This document shows positions 10,422-24,014 of a stretch of DNA of 64,000 nt, piece after piece. Location of the stretch: contig NC_008577.1 in assembly GCF_000203935.1 (NCBI RefSeq), forward strand, positions 1,302,001-1,366,000. Direction: 5' to 3'. The notes beneath the pieces were generated by a model. That model saw only the letters and a program-made list of their open reading frames with translations. It ran no database searches and was not told the DNA's origin. This DNA comes from Shewanella sp. ANA-3. GTDB taxonomy: Bacteria > Pseudomonadota > Gammaproteobacteria > Enterobacterales > Shewanellaceae. Each line of letters starts with the position of its first letter. The stretch's first letter is position 1. Both the position numbers and the translations under genes were made by a program.

Positions 10422-10754
10422 GGGATTGCAGCCCAGAAGAACACTGTACCTCAAGAATCGTGTTGATGATGTAACTGAAAATGCTGTCTTAACACATGCT
10501 ATCGTATTTCCTGCCCATGGGCAGTCTCGCTCTAGTAACGAGCTTCGAAAACAAGGGATATTTGTCTCCGCCAGTGGCGTGAGCTCCATTTGGTTACTGC
10601 ATGGCTTAGAGAACTTCAAAAGCGATTAGAAGCCCTCGAAGCCAAAGTCGAGCCAGAAGGGATAATCCTTTCGGATGAACAAGTTGCCGCCCTTGAGTGT
10701 AAACGGCAAAAGGATGAAGCCTATGATGGGCATATCCTCTTCGTTAAAACCTAA
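10421..10754 (+). pseudogene. Decayed IS481-type transposase fragment
   Basis: Two reading frames together read like the N-terminal third of an IS481-type integrase/transposase. The first frame contains LKNRVDDVTENAVL, FPAHGQSRSSNELRKQG and FVSASGVSSIWLLHGLENFK, then stops at a TAG at about 10627. The second frame takes over at the same point with QKRLEALEAKVEPEG and IILSDEQVAALECKRQKDEA, and stops at 10754. Intact members of this family, as I remember them, have closely similar ELRKxGxFVSPSGVRxIWLRHxLExFKxRLxALE and LTExQVxALExK stretches followed by a DDE catalytic domain. Here the start, the frame near 10620 and the whole catalytic core are missing. No terminal inverted repeats were found. 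It marks a past insertion next to the lipoprotein gene. Confidence 0.75.
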
Positions 10755-10901
10755 TACCAGACTCTAAATAGCACTTTGAGCTTGGCTACTTTATCATTAG
10801 CGCTTTATTGCCCTTATTACAGCCTTAGTTGCGACTCAGCTTGAGTGTATTCCTGTTTACGCATCCTGCACCTGTGTCGACTCTCTTGAAAGGATATCTG
10901 C

Positions 10902-11780
10902 ATGACTTCCCATATCACGCCTTCTATTACTGAGCTTCCCGCAACAGCACTTTCTGCAACCGATGTTGCGCCGCTACTGAAGATTATGGAGAAGCTGCGC
11001 GATCCGCAAACGGGTTGCCCATGGGATAAAGCCCAGACTTATCAAACCATAGTGCCTTTTACCCTCGAAGAGGCCTATGAGGTGGCTGACACGATTGAAC
11101 GTTTAGCCTTAGACGAATTACCTGATGAGCTGGGGGATTTATTATTCCAAGTGGTGTTTTATTGCCAGCTTGGCAAAGAGCAGGGCAGGTTCGATTTCAG
11201 CACTGTCGTTAATAAAATCACCGACAAACTGACCCGCCGTCATCCCCATGTGTTTGGTAATGAAGTATTCGAGGCCGATGCCAGTAGTCAGCAGATGAAG
11301 GCCAATTGGGAAGCAATCAAAGCCAGCGAGCGTGAACAAAAGGCATTGGCGGCTGGGGGGGCTTCATTAAGCGAGGTTTCTGTGCTTGATGATATTCCGC
11401 GCGCGCAGCCAGCGTTATCCCGTTCAATCAAAATTCAGCAACGGGTCGCGCGCGTTGGGTTCGATTGGCCTGAGCTTGAGCCTGTTGTCGCAAAAATCCA
11501 TGAAGAAATTGATGAAGTGTTTGCGGAGGTGAATCAGCCAACGCTCGACCAAGCCAAAGTGCAGGCCGAAATGGGCGACTTATTATTTGCAGTGGTGAAT
11601 TTGGCGCGCCATTTAAAGGTGGACCCAGAACAAGCGCTGCGCCAAGCCAATGTTAAATTTGAACGCCGTTTTAAAGGTGTTGAGGCATTTGCAAGACAAA
11701 ATAATAAAGCATTAGAAGAACATAGCTTAGAAGAGTTAGATGTCTATTGGGATAAGGTTAAACAGGGCGAGTCAAGATAA
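10902..11780 (+). CDS. mazG: Nucleoside triphosphate pyrophosphohydrolase MazG
   Basis: All-alpha NTP pyrophosphohydrolase of 292 aa that hydrolyses (d)NTPs to the monophosphate and PPi. In E. coli it lowers ppGpp-linked toxicity during starvation. Two MazG repeats are visible. The first has PWDKAQTYQT, the metal-binding EEAYEV, and DELGDLLFQVVFY. The second has KIHEEIDEVFAEV and AEMGDLLFAVVNLARH. It is about 30 aa longer than the E. coli protein because of an N-terminal extension and a central Ala/Gly-rich linker (about residue 150). The ATG follows GAAAGGA. It precedes pyrG in the same direction; a separate promoter is present before pyrG. Confidence 0.95.
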   Translation: MTSHITPSITELPATALSATDVAPLLKIMEKLRDPQTGCPWDKAQTYQTIVPFTLEEAYEVADTIERLALDELPDELGDLLFQVVFYCQLGKEQGRFDFSTVVNKITDKLTRRHPHVFGNEVFEADASSQQMKANWEAIKASEREQKALAAGGASLSEVSVLDDIPRAQPALSRSIKIQQRVARVGFDWPELEPVVAKIHEEIDEVFAEVNQPTLDQAKVQAEMGDLLFAVVNLARHLKVDPEQALRQANVKFERRFKGVEAFARQNNKALEEHSLEELDVYWDKVKQGESR

Positions 11781-11804
11781 AGGGCAAATTATCCGGATTG
11801 GTGT

Positions 11805-11833
11805 TTGTCGAATGGCAACACCTTTGGTATACT
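11805..11833 (+). promoter_or_regulatory. Sigma-70-type promoter for pyrG
   Basis: TTGTCG (11805-11810), a 17-base spacer and TATACT (11828-11833), located 64 bases before the pyrG ATG and just after mazG. Four and five of six positions match the consensus. Confidence 0.6.
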
Positions 11834-11848
11834 ACTGCCCCGTCCTAG

Positions 11849-13537
<1,689 letters not shown>

Positions 13538-13542
13538 ATTTT

Positions 13543-13577
13543 AAGGCCGGACCCGCGACAGTGGGCCCGGCCTTTTG
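13543..13577 (+). terminator. Rho-independent terminator after pyrG
   Basis: AAGGCCGG-CCC pairs with GGG-CCGGCCTT in a very GC-rich stem, then a short T-run, within 10 bases of the pyrG stop. Confidence 0.85.
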
Positions 13578-13738
13578 TTACACTCAGGCCGCGTAATCAT
13601 GAGTCAAAACTCATACCCATGTGTATAAACGACATGCGTATAGACGGAAATAGTAAACGGAATTTAAAGATTTTGGTCGTACTCTACATCTGTTAATTCC
13701 CATTGGTATTGGTTTTTTCTTTTCTCTTTTAAACTTAA

Positions 13739-15046
<1,308 letters not shown>

Positions 15047-15062
15047 TTTAGTCGTCTGATGT

Positions 15063-15092
15063 AAAAAGGCCACCACTTGGTGGCCTTTTTTG
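15063..15092 (+). terminator. Rho-independent terminator after eno
   Basis: AAAAAGGCCACCA pairs with TGGTGGCCTTTTTT around a 2-3 base loop, 17 bases after the eno stop. Confidence 0.9.
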
Positions 15093-15146
15093 TTGTACTA
15101 TCTGCAGTATATTTTTTTAATTCAAGATACTGACGCTAATTCCTCC

Positions 15147-15446
15147 ATGAAATTCTTTGTCATTGCACTCATAGTGCTTCTCGGTTTGCTGCAATATCGG
15201 CTGTGGTCGGGTGATAATAGCCTGCCCGAATACTTTGTTCTGCAAAAACAGATCGCGGCTCAGCAAGAAGGTAATGCAAAACTCAATGAGCGTAATCAAG
15301 TGCTTAAAGAGGAAATTATCGACCTTAAGAGTGGTACCGAAGCGATTGAAGAGCGGGCGCGTAACGAGCTAGGCATGGTGAAAGAAGGCGAAACCTTCTA
15401 TCGCGTGGTGGGCGGTGACCGTTCAGTATCGAGTCCCTCGCAGTAA
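15147..15446 (+). CDS. ftsB: Cell division protein FtsB
   Basis: Small bitopic divisome protein of 99 aa that forms the FtsQLB complex. One N-terminal membrane helix (about residues 3-19, FFVIALIVLLGLLQYRLW) is followed by a periplasmic coiled coil (about 28-65) and a short C-terminal region with RARNELGMVKEGETFYRVV, typical of FtsB. The ATG at 15147 gives the expected length. An upstream in-frame start at 15090 would put 19 residues before the membrane helix and overlaps the eno terminator, so I rejected it. It is followed 10 bases later by ispD, the normal ftsB-ispD-ispF order. Confidence 0.93.
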   Translation: MKFFVIALIVLLGLLQYRLWSGDNSLPEYFVLQKQIAAQQEGNAKLNERNQVLKEEIIDLKSGTEAIEERARNELGMVKEGETFYRVVGGDRSVSSPSQ

Positions 15447-15456
15447 CGGAGCGCCT

Positions 15457-16206
15457 ATGGATACCGTATTAGAGGCCGCGCCGCAGGTCGAAACCCAAGT
15501 TGCAGTTCAAATTGATCCTTTCTCGCACCATGTGGTGGCGATTGTGCCCGCCGCGGGGATTGGCAGCCGCATGGGCGCGGGCAAACCCAAACAATATTTA
15601 ACCTTGCTGGGACAAAGCATTCTGGCTCATACCTTAGATAAGTTATTATCCCATCCGCAAATTAACCAAGTGATTGTGGCGCTGCATCCTGAGGATACCA
15701 AGTTTGCCGCGTTGCCGCAGGCCAAGCATCCCAAGCTGGTAACTGTCATTGGCGGTTCTGAGCGTGCCGACTCGGTGCTGGCGGCACTCGATAAGGCGCC
15801 TGATAATGGTTGGGCTTTAGTTCACGATGCGGCCAGACCCTGCCTGACGGCGCAAGACATTGATAAATTGTTGGCATCGCGGGTGCACTTTCCCCAAGGG
15901 GCGATTTTAGCCATGCCTGTGCGGGATACCATGAAGCGCGCCAATAGCTTAGGTGAAATTAGCTCGACTGTTTGCCGCGATAATCTCTGGCATGCGTTGA
16001 CACCGCAGTTATTCCCAACCTCCTTGTTGCGATTACATTTAAAAGCCGCGCTTGCCGCGGGGGCTGTCGTGACCGATGAAGCCTCGGCGATGGAGTGGGC
16101 GGGCATTTCCCCTGGTTTGGTCGCGGGGCGGGCGGATAACATTAAAGTCACCCATCCCGATGATTTGGAGTTGGCAGAACTTTTTTTACTGCGCGCGAAT
16201 GCTTGA
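15457..16206 (+). CDS. ispD: 2-C-methyl-D-erythritol 4-phosphate cytidylyltransferase
   Basis: Third step of the MEP isoprenoid pathway, making CDP-methylerythritol from MEP and CTP, 249 aa. Motifs: nucleotide-binding VPAAGIGSRMGAGKPKQYL near residue 30, GGSERADSV, VHDAARPC, and the C-terminal TDEASAMEW. The ATG at 15457 is chosen over an upstream GTG at 15415 that would overlap ftsB. It still leaves about 25 residues before the core that E. coli IspD lacks. ispF begins 51 bases after the stop, so the two MEP enzymes are probably translated from one message. Confidence 0.95.
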   Translation: MDTVLEAAPQVETQVAVQIDPFSHHVVAIVPAAGIGSRMGAGKPKQYLTLLGQSILAHTLDKLLSHPQINQVIVALHPEDTKFAALPQAKHPKLVTVIGGSERADSVLAALDKAPDNGWALVHDAARPCLTAQDIDKLLASRVHFPQGAILAMPVRDTMKRANSLGEISSTVCRDNLWHALTPQLFPTSLLRLHLKAALAAGAVVTDEASAMEWAGISPGLVAGRADNIKVTHPDDLELAELFLLRANA

Positions 16207-16257
16207 AGCCAAGCAGAGTGAATTGCGCAATCTATTAAATACGTTAGGAAATAAGTA

Positions 16258-16737
16258 ATGAAAATCCGAATCGGCCATGGTTTTGATGTCCATAAATTTG
16301 GTGAAGCGCGCCCGTTAATTTTATGTGGGGTCGAAGTCCCTTACGAAACTGGGTTGGTGGCTCATTCCGACGGTGATGTGGTGTTGCATGCCATCTCCGA
16401 TGCCATTCTAGGGGCGATGGCCCTTGGGGATATTGGTAAACATTTCCCCGATACCGATGCCGCCTATAAAGGCGCCGATAGTCGCGTCTTGCTGCGACAC
16501 TGTTATGCGTTAGCGCGGGCGAAGGGATTTGAGCTGGGTAATCTGGATGTCACTATCATTGCCCAGGCACCAAAGATGGCGCCGCATATCGAGGATATGC
16601 GCCAAGTGTTGGCGGCCGATCTTAATGCTGACATTGCCGATATCAACGTTAAGGCTACCACCACTGAAAAACTCGGGTTTACCGGCCGCAAAGAAGGCAT
16701 TGCGGTCGAAGCCGTTGTATTACTCAGCCGCCAATAG
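16258..16737 (+). CDS. ispF: 2-C-methyl-D-erythritol 2,4-cyclodiphosphate synthase
   Basis: MEP pathway enzyme of 159 aa that cyclises CDP-ME-2-phosphate with release of CMP; it works as a trimer. The zinc ligands are visible as Asp10 and His12 in GHGFDVHKF, plus the His of [26 protein letters not shown] and the C-terminal [18 protein letters not shown] are also standard. Length matches the family. It lies directly between ispD and truD. Confidence 0.97.
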   Translation: MKIRIGHGFDVHKFGEARPLILCGVEVPYETGLVAHSDGDVVLHAISDAILGAMALGDIGKHFPDTDAAYKGADSRVLLRHCYALARAKGFELGNLDVTIIAQAPKMAPHIEDMRQVLAADLNADIADINVKATTTEKLGFTGRKEGIAVEAVVLLSRQ

Positions 16738-16766
16738 CTTGAAACTTTAAGAGATAAGAAAGACCC

Positions 16767-17894
16767 ATGAGCGAACTACATTACCTGTACGGCAAACCGA
16801 CGGCCACCGCCGATTTAAGAACCGTTAACAGCGACTTTATCGTGAAAGAGATTTTGCCTTTTAGCCCGTCGGGCGAGGGCGAGCATCATTTAGTCCACAT
16901 TCGTAAGGATGGGCTGAATACGGTGCAAGTGGCTGAAATGCTGGCCAAGTTCGCTAAGGTTCATCCCAAAGAAGTGACCTATGCCGGACAAAAAGATAAA
17001 AATGCCATCACAGAACAGTGGTTTGGCATTCGTATCCCAGGTAAAGAAACCCCGGCGTGGAGCGAGCTTAACAGCGAGCGCTTAACCATTTTATCCAGCA
17101 GTCGCCATAGCAAAAAACTGCGTATTGGCGCGCTCTTGGGCAACCGTTTTATTCTTACCCTGCGTAATGTCACAAACGTGGAAGACATTATCAGCCGCAT
17201 CGAAAAAGTCAGCCAAATTGGTGTGCCTAACTATTTTGGTGAGCAGCGTTTCGGCCACGATGGTAAAAACCTGGTGATGGGTCGGCAAATGCTGGCGGGC
17301 AAAAAGGTGAAAGACCGTAATAAGCGCAGCATGTACCTGTCTGCGGTGCGCTCCAATCTGTTCAATACCGTTGTCTCCTATCGTTTGGCGAATCATGGCA
17401 CTAAACCCTTAGCGGGGGATTGCGTGATGCTGGCGGGCAGTAAGAGCTTTTTCGTCACGCCAGAATGGGACTTAGTGGTATTGAAACGCTTGATTGAGAA
17501 GGATATTCAGCTTTCTGCGCCACTTTGGGGCCGCGGAAAAATGTTGCCGCAGGGCGAAGCCGCCGAGGTTGAAACCCTCGCCATGGCAGAGCTGAGCGAA
17601 GATTGCTACGGCCTTGAGCACGCGGGGCTTGAGCAGGAGCGCCGTCCATTGCTGCTTGAACCTCAAGGCCTTAAATACGAGCAAACCGAGGATGGATTAG
17701 TGCTCGAATTTATCTTACCTGCGGGCAGCTTTGCGACATCGCTGTTACGAGAGCTGGTTGATTATCAAGATGTGAAAGAGCTGCAATGGCAAGCGACAGT
17801 CACGCCTGATGCAAACGCAGCTGAAACAAACACAGCATCAGAAACCGATTCAGCAGAGGCCATTACAACCGATAAGGGCGAGTCAGCTTTATGA
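16767..17894 (+). CDS. truD: tRNA pseudouridine(13) synthase TruD
   Basis: Makes pseudouridine 13 in tRNA-Glu, 375 aa. The catalytic Asp is in the family signature [14 protein letters not shown] (about residue 76). [12 protein letters not shown] and the C-terminal [14 protein letters not shown] are typical. The last 30 residues are a low-complexity Ala/Thr/Glu tail beyond the usual end, extending the protein past E. coli TruD (349 aa). The gene end overlaps the surE start by 4 bases (ATGA), which supports translational coupling. Confidence 0.96.
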   Translation: MSELHYLYGKPTATADLRTVNSDFIVKEILPFSPSGEGEHHLVHIRKDGLNTVQVAEMLAKFAKVHPKEVTYAGQKDKNAITEQWFGIRIPGKETPAWSELNSERLTILSSSRHSKKLRIGALLGNRFILTLRNVTNVEDIISRIEKVSQIGVPNYFGEQRFGHDGKNLVMGRQMLAGKKVKDRNKRSMYLSAVRSNLFNTVVSYRLANHGTKPLAGDCVMLAGSKSFFVTPEWDLVVLKRLIEKDIQLSAPLWGRGKMLPQGEAAEVETLAMAELSEDCYGLEHAGLEQERRPLLLEPQGLKYEQTEDGLVLEFILPAGSFATSLLRELVDYQDVKELQWQATVTPDANAAETNTASETDSAEAITTDKGESAL

Positions 17895-18640
17895 TCCGCA
17901 TCCTAGTCAGTAATGATGATGGTGTGAATGCGCCGGGGATCAGAGCCTTAACCGAGGCGCTCGCCGAAATCGCTACTGTGATGACGGTCGCGCCCGATCG
18001 TAATTGCTCCGGCGCAAGTAACTCTTTAACCTTGACTAACCCATTAAGAATTAATAGGTTAGATAATGGTTATATTTCGGTTCACGGTACACCCACGGAT
18101 TGCGTTCACTTAGCCATACGTGAGCTTTGTGATGGTGAGCCGGATATGGTGGTATCGGGTATCAATGCTGGCGCGAATATGGGGGATGACACTTTATATT
18201 CGGGCACGGTAGCGGCGGCGATGGAGGGGCGGTTTTTAGGTTTCCCCGCCGTTGCGATTTCGCTTAATGGTAAGGCATTAAAGCATTATCACACCGCGGC
18301 TGTGTATGCGCGGCGAATTGTGCAGGGGCTGTTAGCGCATCCAATTGCGAGCGATCAGATCCTCAATATCAATGTGCCCGATTTACCGCTCGATGAGATT
18401 AAAGGGATCAGGGTGACGCGCCTAGGTGCACGGCATAAGGCCGAAGGCATAGTGCGAACACAAGATCCTGCGGGGAAAGAGATTTTTTGGCTCGGTCCAC
18501 CGGGTGTAGAACAAGATGCGAGTGAAGGAACGGACTTCCATGCGGTAGCCCATGGTTATGTGTCGATCACTCCCTTAACCGTGGACTTGACTGCGCATAG
18601 ACAATTATCGGTATTGCAAGATTGGGTAGATAAAATATGA
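17891..18640 (+). CDS. surE: 5'/3'-nucleotidase SurE
   Basis: Metal-dependent survival nucleotidase of 249 aa acting on nucleoside monophosphates and short polyphosphates; in E. coli it matters in stationary phase together with Pcm. The N-terminal [14 protein letters not shown] carries the metal-binding Asp9-Asp10 pair. [19 protein letters not shown] supplies the Asn and Ser of the active site. HGTPTDCV and the KAEG region complete the fold. It overlaps truD upstream and pcm downstream by 4 bases each, so truD-surE-pcm form one tightly coupled operon. Confidence 0.97.
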   Translation: MIRILVSNDDGVNAPGIRALTEALAEIATVMTVAPDRNCSGASNSLTLTNPLRINRLDNGYISVHGTPTDCVHLAIRELCDGEPDMVVSGINAGANMGDDTLYSGTVAAAMEGRFLGFPAVAISLNGKALKHYHTAAVYARRIVQGLLAHPIASDQILNINVPDLPLDEIKGIRVTRLGARHKAEGIVRTQDPAGKEIFWLGPPGVEQDASEGTDFHAVAHGYVSITPLTVDLTAHRQLSVLQDWVDKI

Positions 18641-19272
18641 CTCGGGTTGCCTTAACATCGGCGGTGAATTTAGCTAAAAAGCTTCAGGAGGCGGGGATCC
18701 GCCATCCAGCCGTTCTTAAGGCAATATCCCGTACCCCGCGCGAGTTGTTTCTTGATAATGCGCTGGCCCATAAAGCCTACGAAAATACCGCCTTGCCTAT
18801 AGGCCAAGGACAAACGATTTCTCAGCCTTATATCGTCGCGCGTATGACAGAATTACTGCTGCAACATCAGCCGCAAAAGGTACTTGAGGTAGGAACGGGC
18901 TCTGGCTACCAAGCGGCGATCCTCGCGCAATTAGTGCCAGAACTGTGCACCATTGAACGTATCAAAGGGTTACAGATCCAAGCGAGACAAAGATTAAAGC
19001 GACTCGATCTGCATAATGTGTCATTTAAATATGGCGATGGCTGGCAGGGCTGGCCGAATCGCAGCCCCTTTGATGGCATTATGGTCACGGCGGCAGCGGC
19101 TAAGGTTCCCGAAGCCTTATTGTCCCAGTTAGCTGAAGGGGGCGTGCTGATCATCCCTGTGGGGGAAGAGACGCAGCAATTGATGCGCTTTACCCGCCGC
19201 TCGGACCGTTTTAGTTCTGAAGTGATCGAAACCGTCAAATTTGTTCCCTTGATCAATGGCGAGCTCGCTTAA
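18637..19272 (+). CDS. pcm: Protein-L-isoaspartate O-methyltransferase
   Basis: SAM-dependent repair enzyme of 211 aa that methylates isoaspartyl residues in damaged proteins. Motifs: the substrate loop [15 protein letters not shown], the SAM motif [15 protein letters not shown], and the C-terminal [12 protein letters not shown]. Length and position between surE and nlpD match E. coli. It starts inside the surE stop (ATGA). No terminator follows, so read-through into nlpD is possible. Confidence 0.97.
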   Translation: MTRVALTSAVNLAKKLQEAGIRHPAVLKAISRTPRELFLDNALAHKAYENTALPIGQGQTISQPYIVARMTELLLQHQPQKVLEVGTGSGYQAAILAQLVPELCTIERIKGLQIQARQRLKRLDLHNVSFKYGDGWQGWPNRSPFDGIMVTAAAAKVPEALLSQLAEGGVLIIPVGEETQQLMRFTRRSDRFSSEVIETVKFVPLINGELA

Positions 19273-19356
19273 GTTTTTAGCTTTAGGTCACTTCGTTAAA
19301 TACTTTAACTTTATAATTAGGTAAAACAGTAAGATAGCCCTAAAGAGGAGTTTTTA

Positions 19357-20253
19357 TTGTTGAATGTGGGTTTACTCTTAAACCTCAGTTTAGTGTTGTT
19401 GCTTGCGGGCTGTAGCTTTCAGGCGAGTCGCCCCGCACCTGTCGAAAGTCTTTCCCACAGTTATTCCAAACATAACAAAGGCCACATTAAATCTAATTCA
19501 TATAAAGTTAAGAAAGGTGACACCCTTTACTCGATCTCTTGGGCTGCAGGTAAAGATTTCGCCGAAATTGCTAAAATTAATCAATTAGATAAATCGTACA
19601 CCATCTACCCTGGACAGATTCTATATTTAACGAATGATCGCGGGCAAAATGGCAAAGGCTCTACAACTTTAGGTGGAAGTAATTCAGCGTCTAAAGGACA
19701 AAATAAAGCTAATTCTGTTGATAAACAATCAGCTAGTAACAATTCATCCGCGAAAAACTTGTCAAGTGAACAGCAGAAAAAAACACTTGATCAGAAAGCC
19801 AAGCCTGCGTATTCTGCAACAAGCTCTCAACAAAGTATTAACCCTTCGATCGTCGCCCCGACATCAACACTGCCAGACAGTGTGAGTCAGTGGCAATGGC
19901 CAGTAAGAGGTAAATTGATTGGGACATACTCTGCCAATGAGCAGGGAAATAAAGGAATTAAGATCGCAGGAAAACGCGGAGATATCATCAAAGCCGCTGC
20001 AGATGGGCGGGTGGTATACGCAGGTAGTGCTCTTAGGGGTTATGGTAATTTAGTGATTATTAAACATAGTGACGATTACCTTAGTGCCTATGCTCATGCA
20101 GATCAGATCTTAGTCGAAGAAAAGCAACATGTCCTCGCTGGACAGACAGTTGCAAAAATGGGCAGTACAGGTACTAATCAGGTAATGCTTCGCTTCGAGA
20201 TCCGTTACCACGGTCAGTCTGTTAACCCACTTAACTATTTACCTAAGCAATGA
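19357..20253 (+). CDS. nlpD: Murein-hydrolase activator lipoprotein NlpD
   Basis: Outer-membrane lipoprotein of 298 aa that activates amidase AmiC at the septum in the characterised homologue. A TTG start is preferred because AGAGGAG (19344-19350) lies 6 bases upstream and no ATG gives a full signal peptide. The signal sequence ends in lipobox LAGC at about residue 19. A LysM domain follows (YKVKKGDTLYSISWAAG ... TIYPGQILYL, about 48-93), then a low-complexity Ser/Asn/Lys linker of about 70 residues. The C-terminal LytM/M23 domain (about 180-296) appears to lack the zinc-binding HxGxD and HxH motifs, as in catalytically inactive NlpD. The rpoS promoter is within nlpD in E. coli and may be here too. 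Confidence 0.93.
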   Translation: MLNVGLLLNLSLVLLLAGCSFQASRPAPVESLSHSYSKHNKGHIKSNSYKVKKGDTLYSISWAAGKDFAEIAKINQLDKSYTIYPGQILYLTNDRGQNGKGSTTLGGSNSASKGQNKANSVDKQSASNNSSAKNLSSEQQKKTLDQKAKPAYSATSSQQSINPSIVAPTSTLPDSVSQWQWPVRGKLIGTYSANEQGNKGIKIAGKRGDIIKAAADGRVVYAGSALRGYGNLVIIKHSDDYLSAYAHADQILVEEKQHVLAGQTVAKMGSTGTNQVMLRFEIRYHGQSVNPLNYLPKQ

Positions 20254-20333
20254 TTGTTTAGGGCCTTGTTGGCATGGAGGATAAAAAATTGCAGTAATTC
20301 AAGCAGTTTACATTAGGTTTGGGAGATTTGATC

Positions 20334-21314
20334 ATGAGCCGCATAAATAGCACTGCCGCAGAAGAACTAGTAGATTTTTCCGTAGATACCGCAGAGTTTG
20401 ATCTCGATAAAGAGGATATTGCCGCTGATTTAGTTCAAGAACTAGGACTCGAACAACAGGTTCAAGATGACCTGCAAAAAAATCTTGATGCCACTCAGCT
20501 CTATTTAGGTGAAATAGGATTTTCCCCACTGCTTAGCGCAGAAGAAGAAGTTTACTTTTCCCGTAAGGCCTTAAAAGGCTGCGAAAAATCCCGTAATCGC
20601 ATGATTGAGAGTAACCTGCGACTCGTGGTTAAAATTGCCCGTCGTTACAATAATCGCGGCCTAGCGCTGCTGGATTTAATCGAAGAGGGTAATCTTGGCT
20701 TGATCCGTGCGGTGGAAAAATTCGATCCAGAAAGAGGCTTCCGTTTCTCAACCTATGCGACTTGGTGGATCAGACAAACGATTGAACGTGCCATCATGAA
20801 TCAAACCCGCACGATTCGCTTGCCAATCCATGTTGTAAAAGAACTCAACGTGTATTTACGTACGGCTCGGGAATTAGCGCAAAAACTTGACCACGAACCT
20901 ACGGCAGAAGAAATTGCCGAAAAACTGCAAGTATCCAGTGTTGACGTCAGCCGTATGCTGAAGCTCAATGAGAAGATCACCTCTGTCGATATCCCCTTAG
21001 GTGGCGATAACGACAAGGCGTTACTCGATGTGCTGGCCGATGACGACAACGTAGGCCCTGACTACAAAGTACAAGATGAAGACATTTCAAACTCAGTGGT
21101 GAAATGGCTTAATGAACTCAATACCAAGCAAAGAGAAGTGTTAGCGCGCCGCTTTGGTTTGTTAGGTTATGAACCCTCAACCCTTGAAGACGTCGGTGCT
21201 GAAATTGGCCTCACCCGTGAACGTGTTCGCCAAATTCAAGTGGAAGCCCTAAAACGCCTACGTGATTTGCTGGGCGCTCAAGGTCTCTCTGTAGAGGCAC
21301 TCTTTAGAAACTAA
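20334..21314 (+). CDS. rpoS: RNA polymerase sigma factor RpoS
   Basis: Stationary-phase and general-stress sigma factor of 326 aa. The ATG at 20334 (MSRINS) has GGGAG 8 bases upstream; an in-frame TTG at 20319 is less likely. Region 1.2 ([21 protein letters not shown]), regions 2.1-2.4 ([52 protein letters not shown]), region 3 and region 4.2 ([28 protein letters not shown]) are all present. Position directly after nlpD is the conserved arrangement. It ends at a terminator shared with the convergent mutS. Confidence 0.97.
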   Translation: MSRINSTAAEELVDFSVDTAEFDLDKEDIAADLVQELGLEQQVQDDLQKNLDATQLYLGEIGFSPLLSAEEEVYFSRKALKGCEKSRNRMIESNLRLVVKIARRYNNRGLALLDLIEEGNLGLIRAVEKFDPERGFRFSTYATWWIRQTIERAIMNQTRTIRLPIHVVKELNVYLRTARELAQKLDHEPTAEEIAEKLQVSSVDVSRMLKLNEKITSVDIPLGGDNDKALLDVLADDDNVGPDYKVQDEDISNSVVKWLNELNTKQREVLARRFGLLGYEPSTLEDVGAEIGLTRERVRQIQVEALKRLRDLLGAQGLSVEALFRN

Positions 21315-21353
21315 GGTTCAGATATTTAGCCTTCCACCAGTTAAACAAGTCAT

Positions 21354-21387
21354 AAAAAAACGCCCAATTTTGAGGGCGTTTTTTTAT
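21354..21387. terminator. Bidirectional terminator between rpoS and mutS
   Basis: AAAAAAACGCCC pairs with GGGCGTTTTTTT around an 8-base loop. A- and T-runs flank both sides, so it can end both convergent genes. Confidence 0.9.
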
Positions 21388-21428
21388 GCTTTCACTTTTA
21401 TGCTATCGCGAGTTTTTCACTCTATGTG

Positions 21429-24014
21429 TTAACTCAAGCGTTTTAGCTCGTAGAGTAAATCCAGCGCCTGTTTTGGGGTCAGGTTATCGGGATTGATATC
21501 TTTTAATTTGCTGACGGCGGGATTCTCCACTGGCTCAGGCAGGGCGAGCAGGGTTTGGATCGGTGCCCTAGTGCCGTTAACATTAGCACCTTCCACTTGA
21601 TGATCGCGGCTCTCAAGCTGATGTAACTTGTGTTTTGCCGCCTTAATCACCCGTGCAGGTACCCCGGCAAGGGCCGCAACTTGCAAACCATAACTCTTAC
21701 TGGCAGCACCTTCTTGCACCGCGTGCATAAAGGCGATGGTGTCTTCGTGCTCAATTGCATCGAGGTGCACGTTATAGACGCCAGCCATGAGTTCCGGTAA
21801 TTGTGTTAACTCGAAATAATGGGTCGCAAACAGCGTCATTGCGCCGACTTGCTGCGCTAAATATTCCGCTGCAGACCATGCTAATGACAGACCATCGTAG
21901 GTTGATGTGCCACGGCCAATTTCATCCATCAAGACTAAACTCTGTGCGGTCGCATTATGGAGAATATTTGCCGTTTCAGTCATTTCTACCATAAAGGTTG
22001 AGCGACCAGAGGCGAGATCGTCTGAGGCGCCAATCCGAGTAAAAATCCGATCGATAGGGCCAATGATGGCGCGATCTGCTGGCACAAAGCAGCCAATATG
22101 GGCCATTAGCGTGATAAGCGCCACTTGGCGCATGTAGGTTGATTTACCGCCCATGTTTGGACCGGTAACAATCAACATCCGGCGTTGATTGTGCAGGGTG
22201 ACAGGGTTGGCGATAAAAGGCGTTTGACTCACACGCTCGACCACTGGGTGGCGACCTGCTTCGATTTTTACCCCGATTTCGCTGCTCAGTTCTGGGCAGG
22301 TATAGCCTAAGGTTTCGGCACGTTCGGCAAAGTTACTCAGCACATCGAGTTCGGCTGCGGCTCTGGCGAAGGCTTGTAGCTCATGCAACTTGGGGAGGAT
22401 TAAATCAAATAATTCGTCCCAAAGTTGTTTTTCAAGGGCAAGCGCCTTACCTTGGCTCGACAGCACTTTTTCTTCGTATTCCTTAAGCTCGGGCGTGATG
22501 TAACGCTCCATATTCTTAAGGGTTTGACGGCGCTGGTAATTTAATGGCACTTGCTGTGATTGCAGGCGACTGACTTCGATGTAGTAGCCATGCACTCGGT
22601 TGTAGCCAACCTTCAGCGTGGCAATGCCGGTACGCTCTTTTTCCCGCGCTTCGAGCTGAACCAGATAATCTGTGGCTCCTTCACTTAAGCCTCGCCATTC
22701 ATCTAACTCGGCATTGTAGCCTTCGCGGATCACGCCGCCATCACGGATAAGCATGGGAGGGTTATCGACAATCGCGCGCTCAAGCAGTTGTTGCTCTTCG
22801 GGAAACTCACCTAAGAGTTGGCCTAGTTTCACCGTATGGGGCGCACTTAACTGCGCGAGTGACTGCTGCAATTGAGGCAATAGGTTTAATGCTTGGCGTA
22901 GGCGGGCAAAATCCCTTGGACGAGCTGTACGCAGTGCCAGTCTTGCCATGATACGTTCAATATCGCCTAGGGCTTTAAGCTGATCATGCAATGACTCATG
23001 GGCCGTGGTCTCGAGTAATTCATTGACCGCCGTTTGGCGAGCAAAAATCTGCGCATGGTCTCTCAGCGGCTGATGGATCCAGCGTTGCAACATCCGGCTG
23101 CCCATCGCTGTGGCTGTATTGTCGAGCACGGCTGCTAGGGTGTTATCTCGACCACCACTCAAATTTTGTGTCAGCTCGAGGTTACGGCGCGTTGCTGCAT
23201 CCAAGACAATCGTATCGGTTTGATTGAAACGGGTAATGGCATTGATATGGGGCAGAGCAGTGCGCTGAGTGTCTTTCACATATTGCATTAAGCAGCCCGC
23301 CGCTTGCAGCGAAAGCCTCGCATCGGTAATCCCAAAGCCGTGCAAATCCTTAGTGCCAAATTGTGCCAGTAGCAGTTTAATGCTGGTATCGTAATCAAAC
23401 TCCCACTCAGGGCGGCGACGCTTGCCTTTAAAATGATGCAATAACTCCATCGCGCCAAAATCTTCGCTATAGAGAATTTCGACCGGATTGGTACGTTGCA
23501 GCTCGGCTTCGAGGGACTCTTTTGTCTCTAATTCGGCAATCACGAAACGGCCGGAAGACACATCGAGGGTCGCGTAGCCAAACCCAACTTTACCTTGGTA
23601 AACCGCGGCTAACAGATTGTCTTGTCTCTCCTGCAACAGGGCTTCATCGGTCAAAGTACCTGGGGTGACGATGCGCACCACTTTTCGCTCAACTGGACCC
23701 TTTGAGGTGGCGGGGTCGCCAATCTGCTCACAGATCGCGACCGATTGACCAATTTGAACTAGTTTTGCTAGATAGCCTTCAACCGCATGGTAAGGGATAC
23801 CCGCCATCGGGATCGGATCGCCACCACTTTTGCCGCGGGCCGTAAGGGAAATGCCCAATAATTCTGAGGCTCGTTTAGCGTCATCATAGAAGAGTTCATA
23901 GAAGTCACCCATACGATAAAACAGCAGCATGTCGTGATGCTCTGCTTTCATGGTCAAATATTGACGCATCATAGGGGTATGTTTTTCTAAATCATCGGTA
24001 TCTATAGGATTCAT
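21429..24014 (-). CDS. mutS: DNA mismatch repair protein MutS
   Basis: Mismatch recognition ATPase of 861 aa (E. coli 853). The N-terminal mismatch-binding domain has the Phe-x-Glu motif in MGDFYELF. Connector, lever and clamp domains follow. The C-terminal ABC-type ATPase has Walker [16 protein letters not shown], the signature region [12 protein letters not shown], Walker [17 protein letters not shown] and the His of [12 protein letters not shown] short C-terminal tetramerisation tail with [11 protein letters not shown] is present. It is convergent with rpoS and divergent from recA; the rpoS-mutS-recA-recX cluster is conserved in relatives. Confidence 0.98.
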   Translation of the reverse strand: MNPIDTDDLEKHTPMMRQYLTMKAEHHDMLLFYRMGDFYELFYDDAKRASELLGISLTARGKSGGDPIPMAGIPYHAVEGYLAKLVQIGQSVAICEQIGDPATSKGPVERKVVRIVTPGTLTDEALLQERQDNLLAAVYQGKVGFGYATLDVSSGRFVIAELETKESLEAELQRTNPVEILYSEDFGAMELLHHFKGKRRRPEWEFDYDTSIKLLLAQFGTKDLHGFGITDARLSLQAAGCLMQYVKDTQRTALPHINAITRFNQTDTIVLDAATRRNLELTQNLSGGRDNTLAAVLDNTATAMGSRMLQRWIHQPLRDHAQIFARQTAVNELLETTAHESLHDQLKALGDIERIMARLALRTARPRDFARLRQALNLLPQLQQSLAQLSAPHTVKLGQLLGEFPEEQQLLERAIVDNPPMLIRDGGVIREGYNAELDEWRGLSEGATDYLVQLEAREKERTGIATLKVGYNRVHGYYIEVSRLQSQQVPLNYQRRQTLKNMERYITPELKEYEEKVLSSQGKALALEKQLWDELFDLILPKLHELQAFARAAAELDVLSNFAERAETLGYTCPELSSEIGVKIEAGRHPVVERVSQTPFIANPVTLHNQRRMLIVTGPNMGGKSTYMRQVALITLMAHIGCFVPADRAIIGPIDRIFTRIGASDDLASGRSTFMVEMTETANILHNATAQSLVLMDEIGRGTSTYDGLSLAWSAAEYLAQQVGAMTLFATHYFELTQLPELMAGVYNVHLDAIEHEDTIAFMHAVQEGAASKSYGLQVAALAGVPARVIKAAKHKLHQLESRDHQVEGANVNGTRAPIQTLLALPEPVENPAVSKLKDINPDNLTPKQALDLLYELKRLS

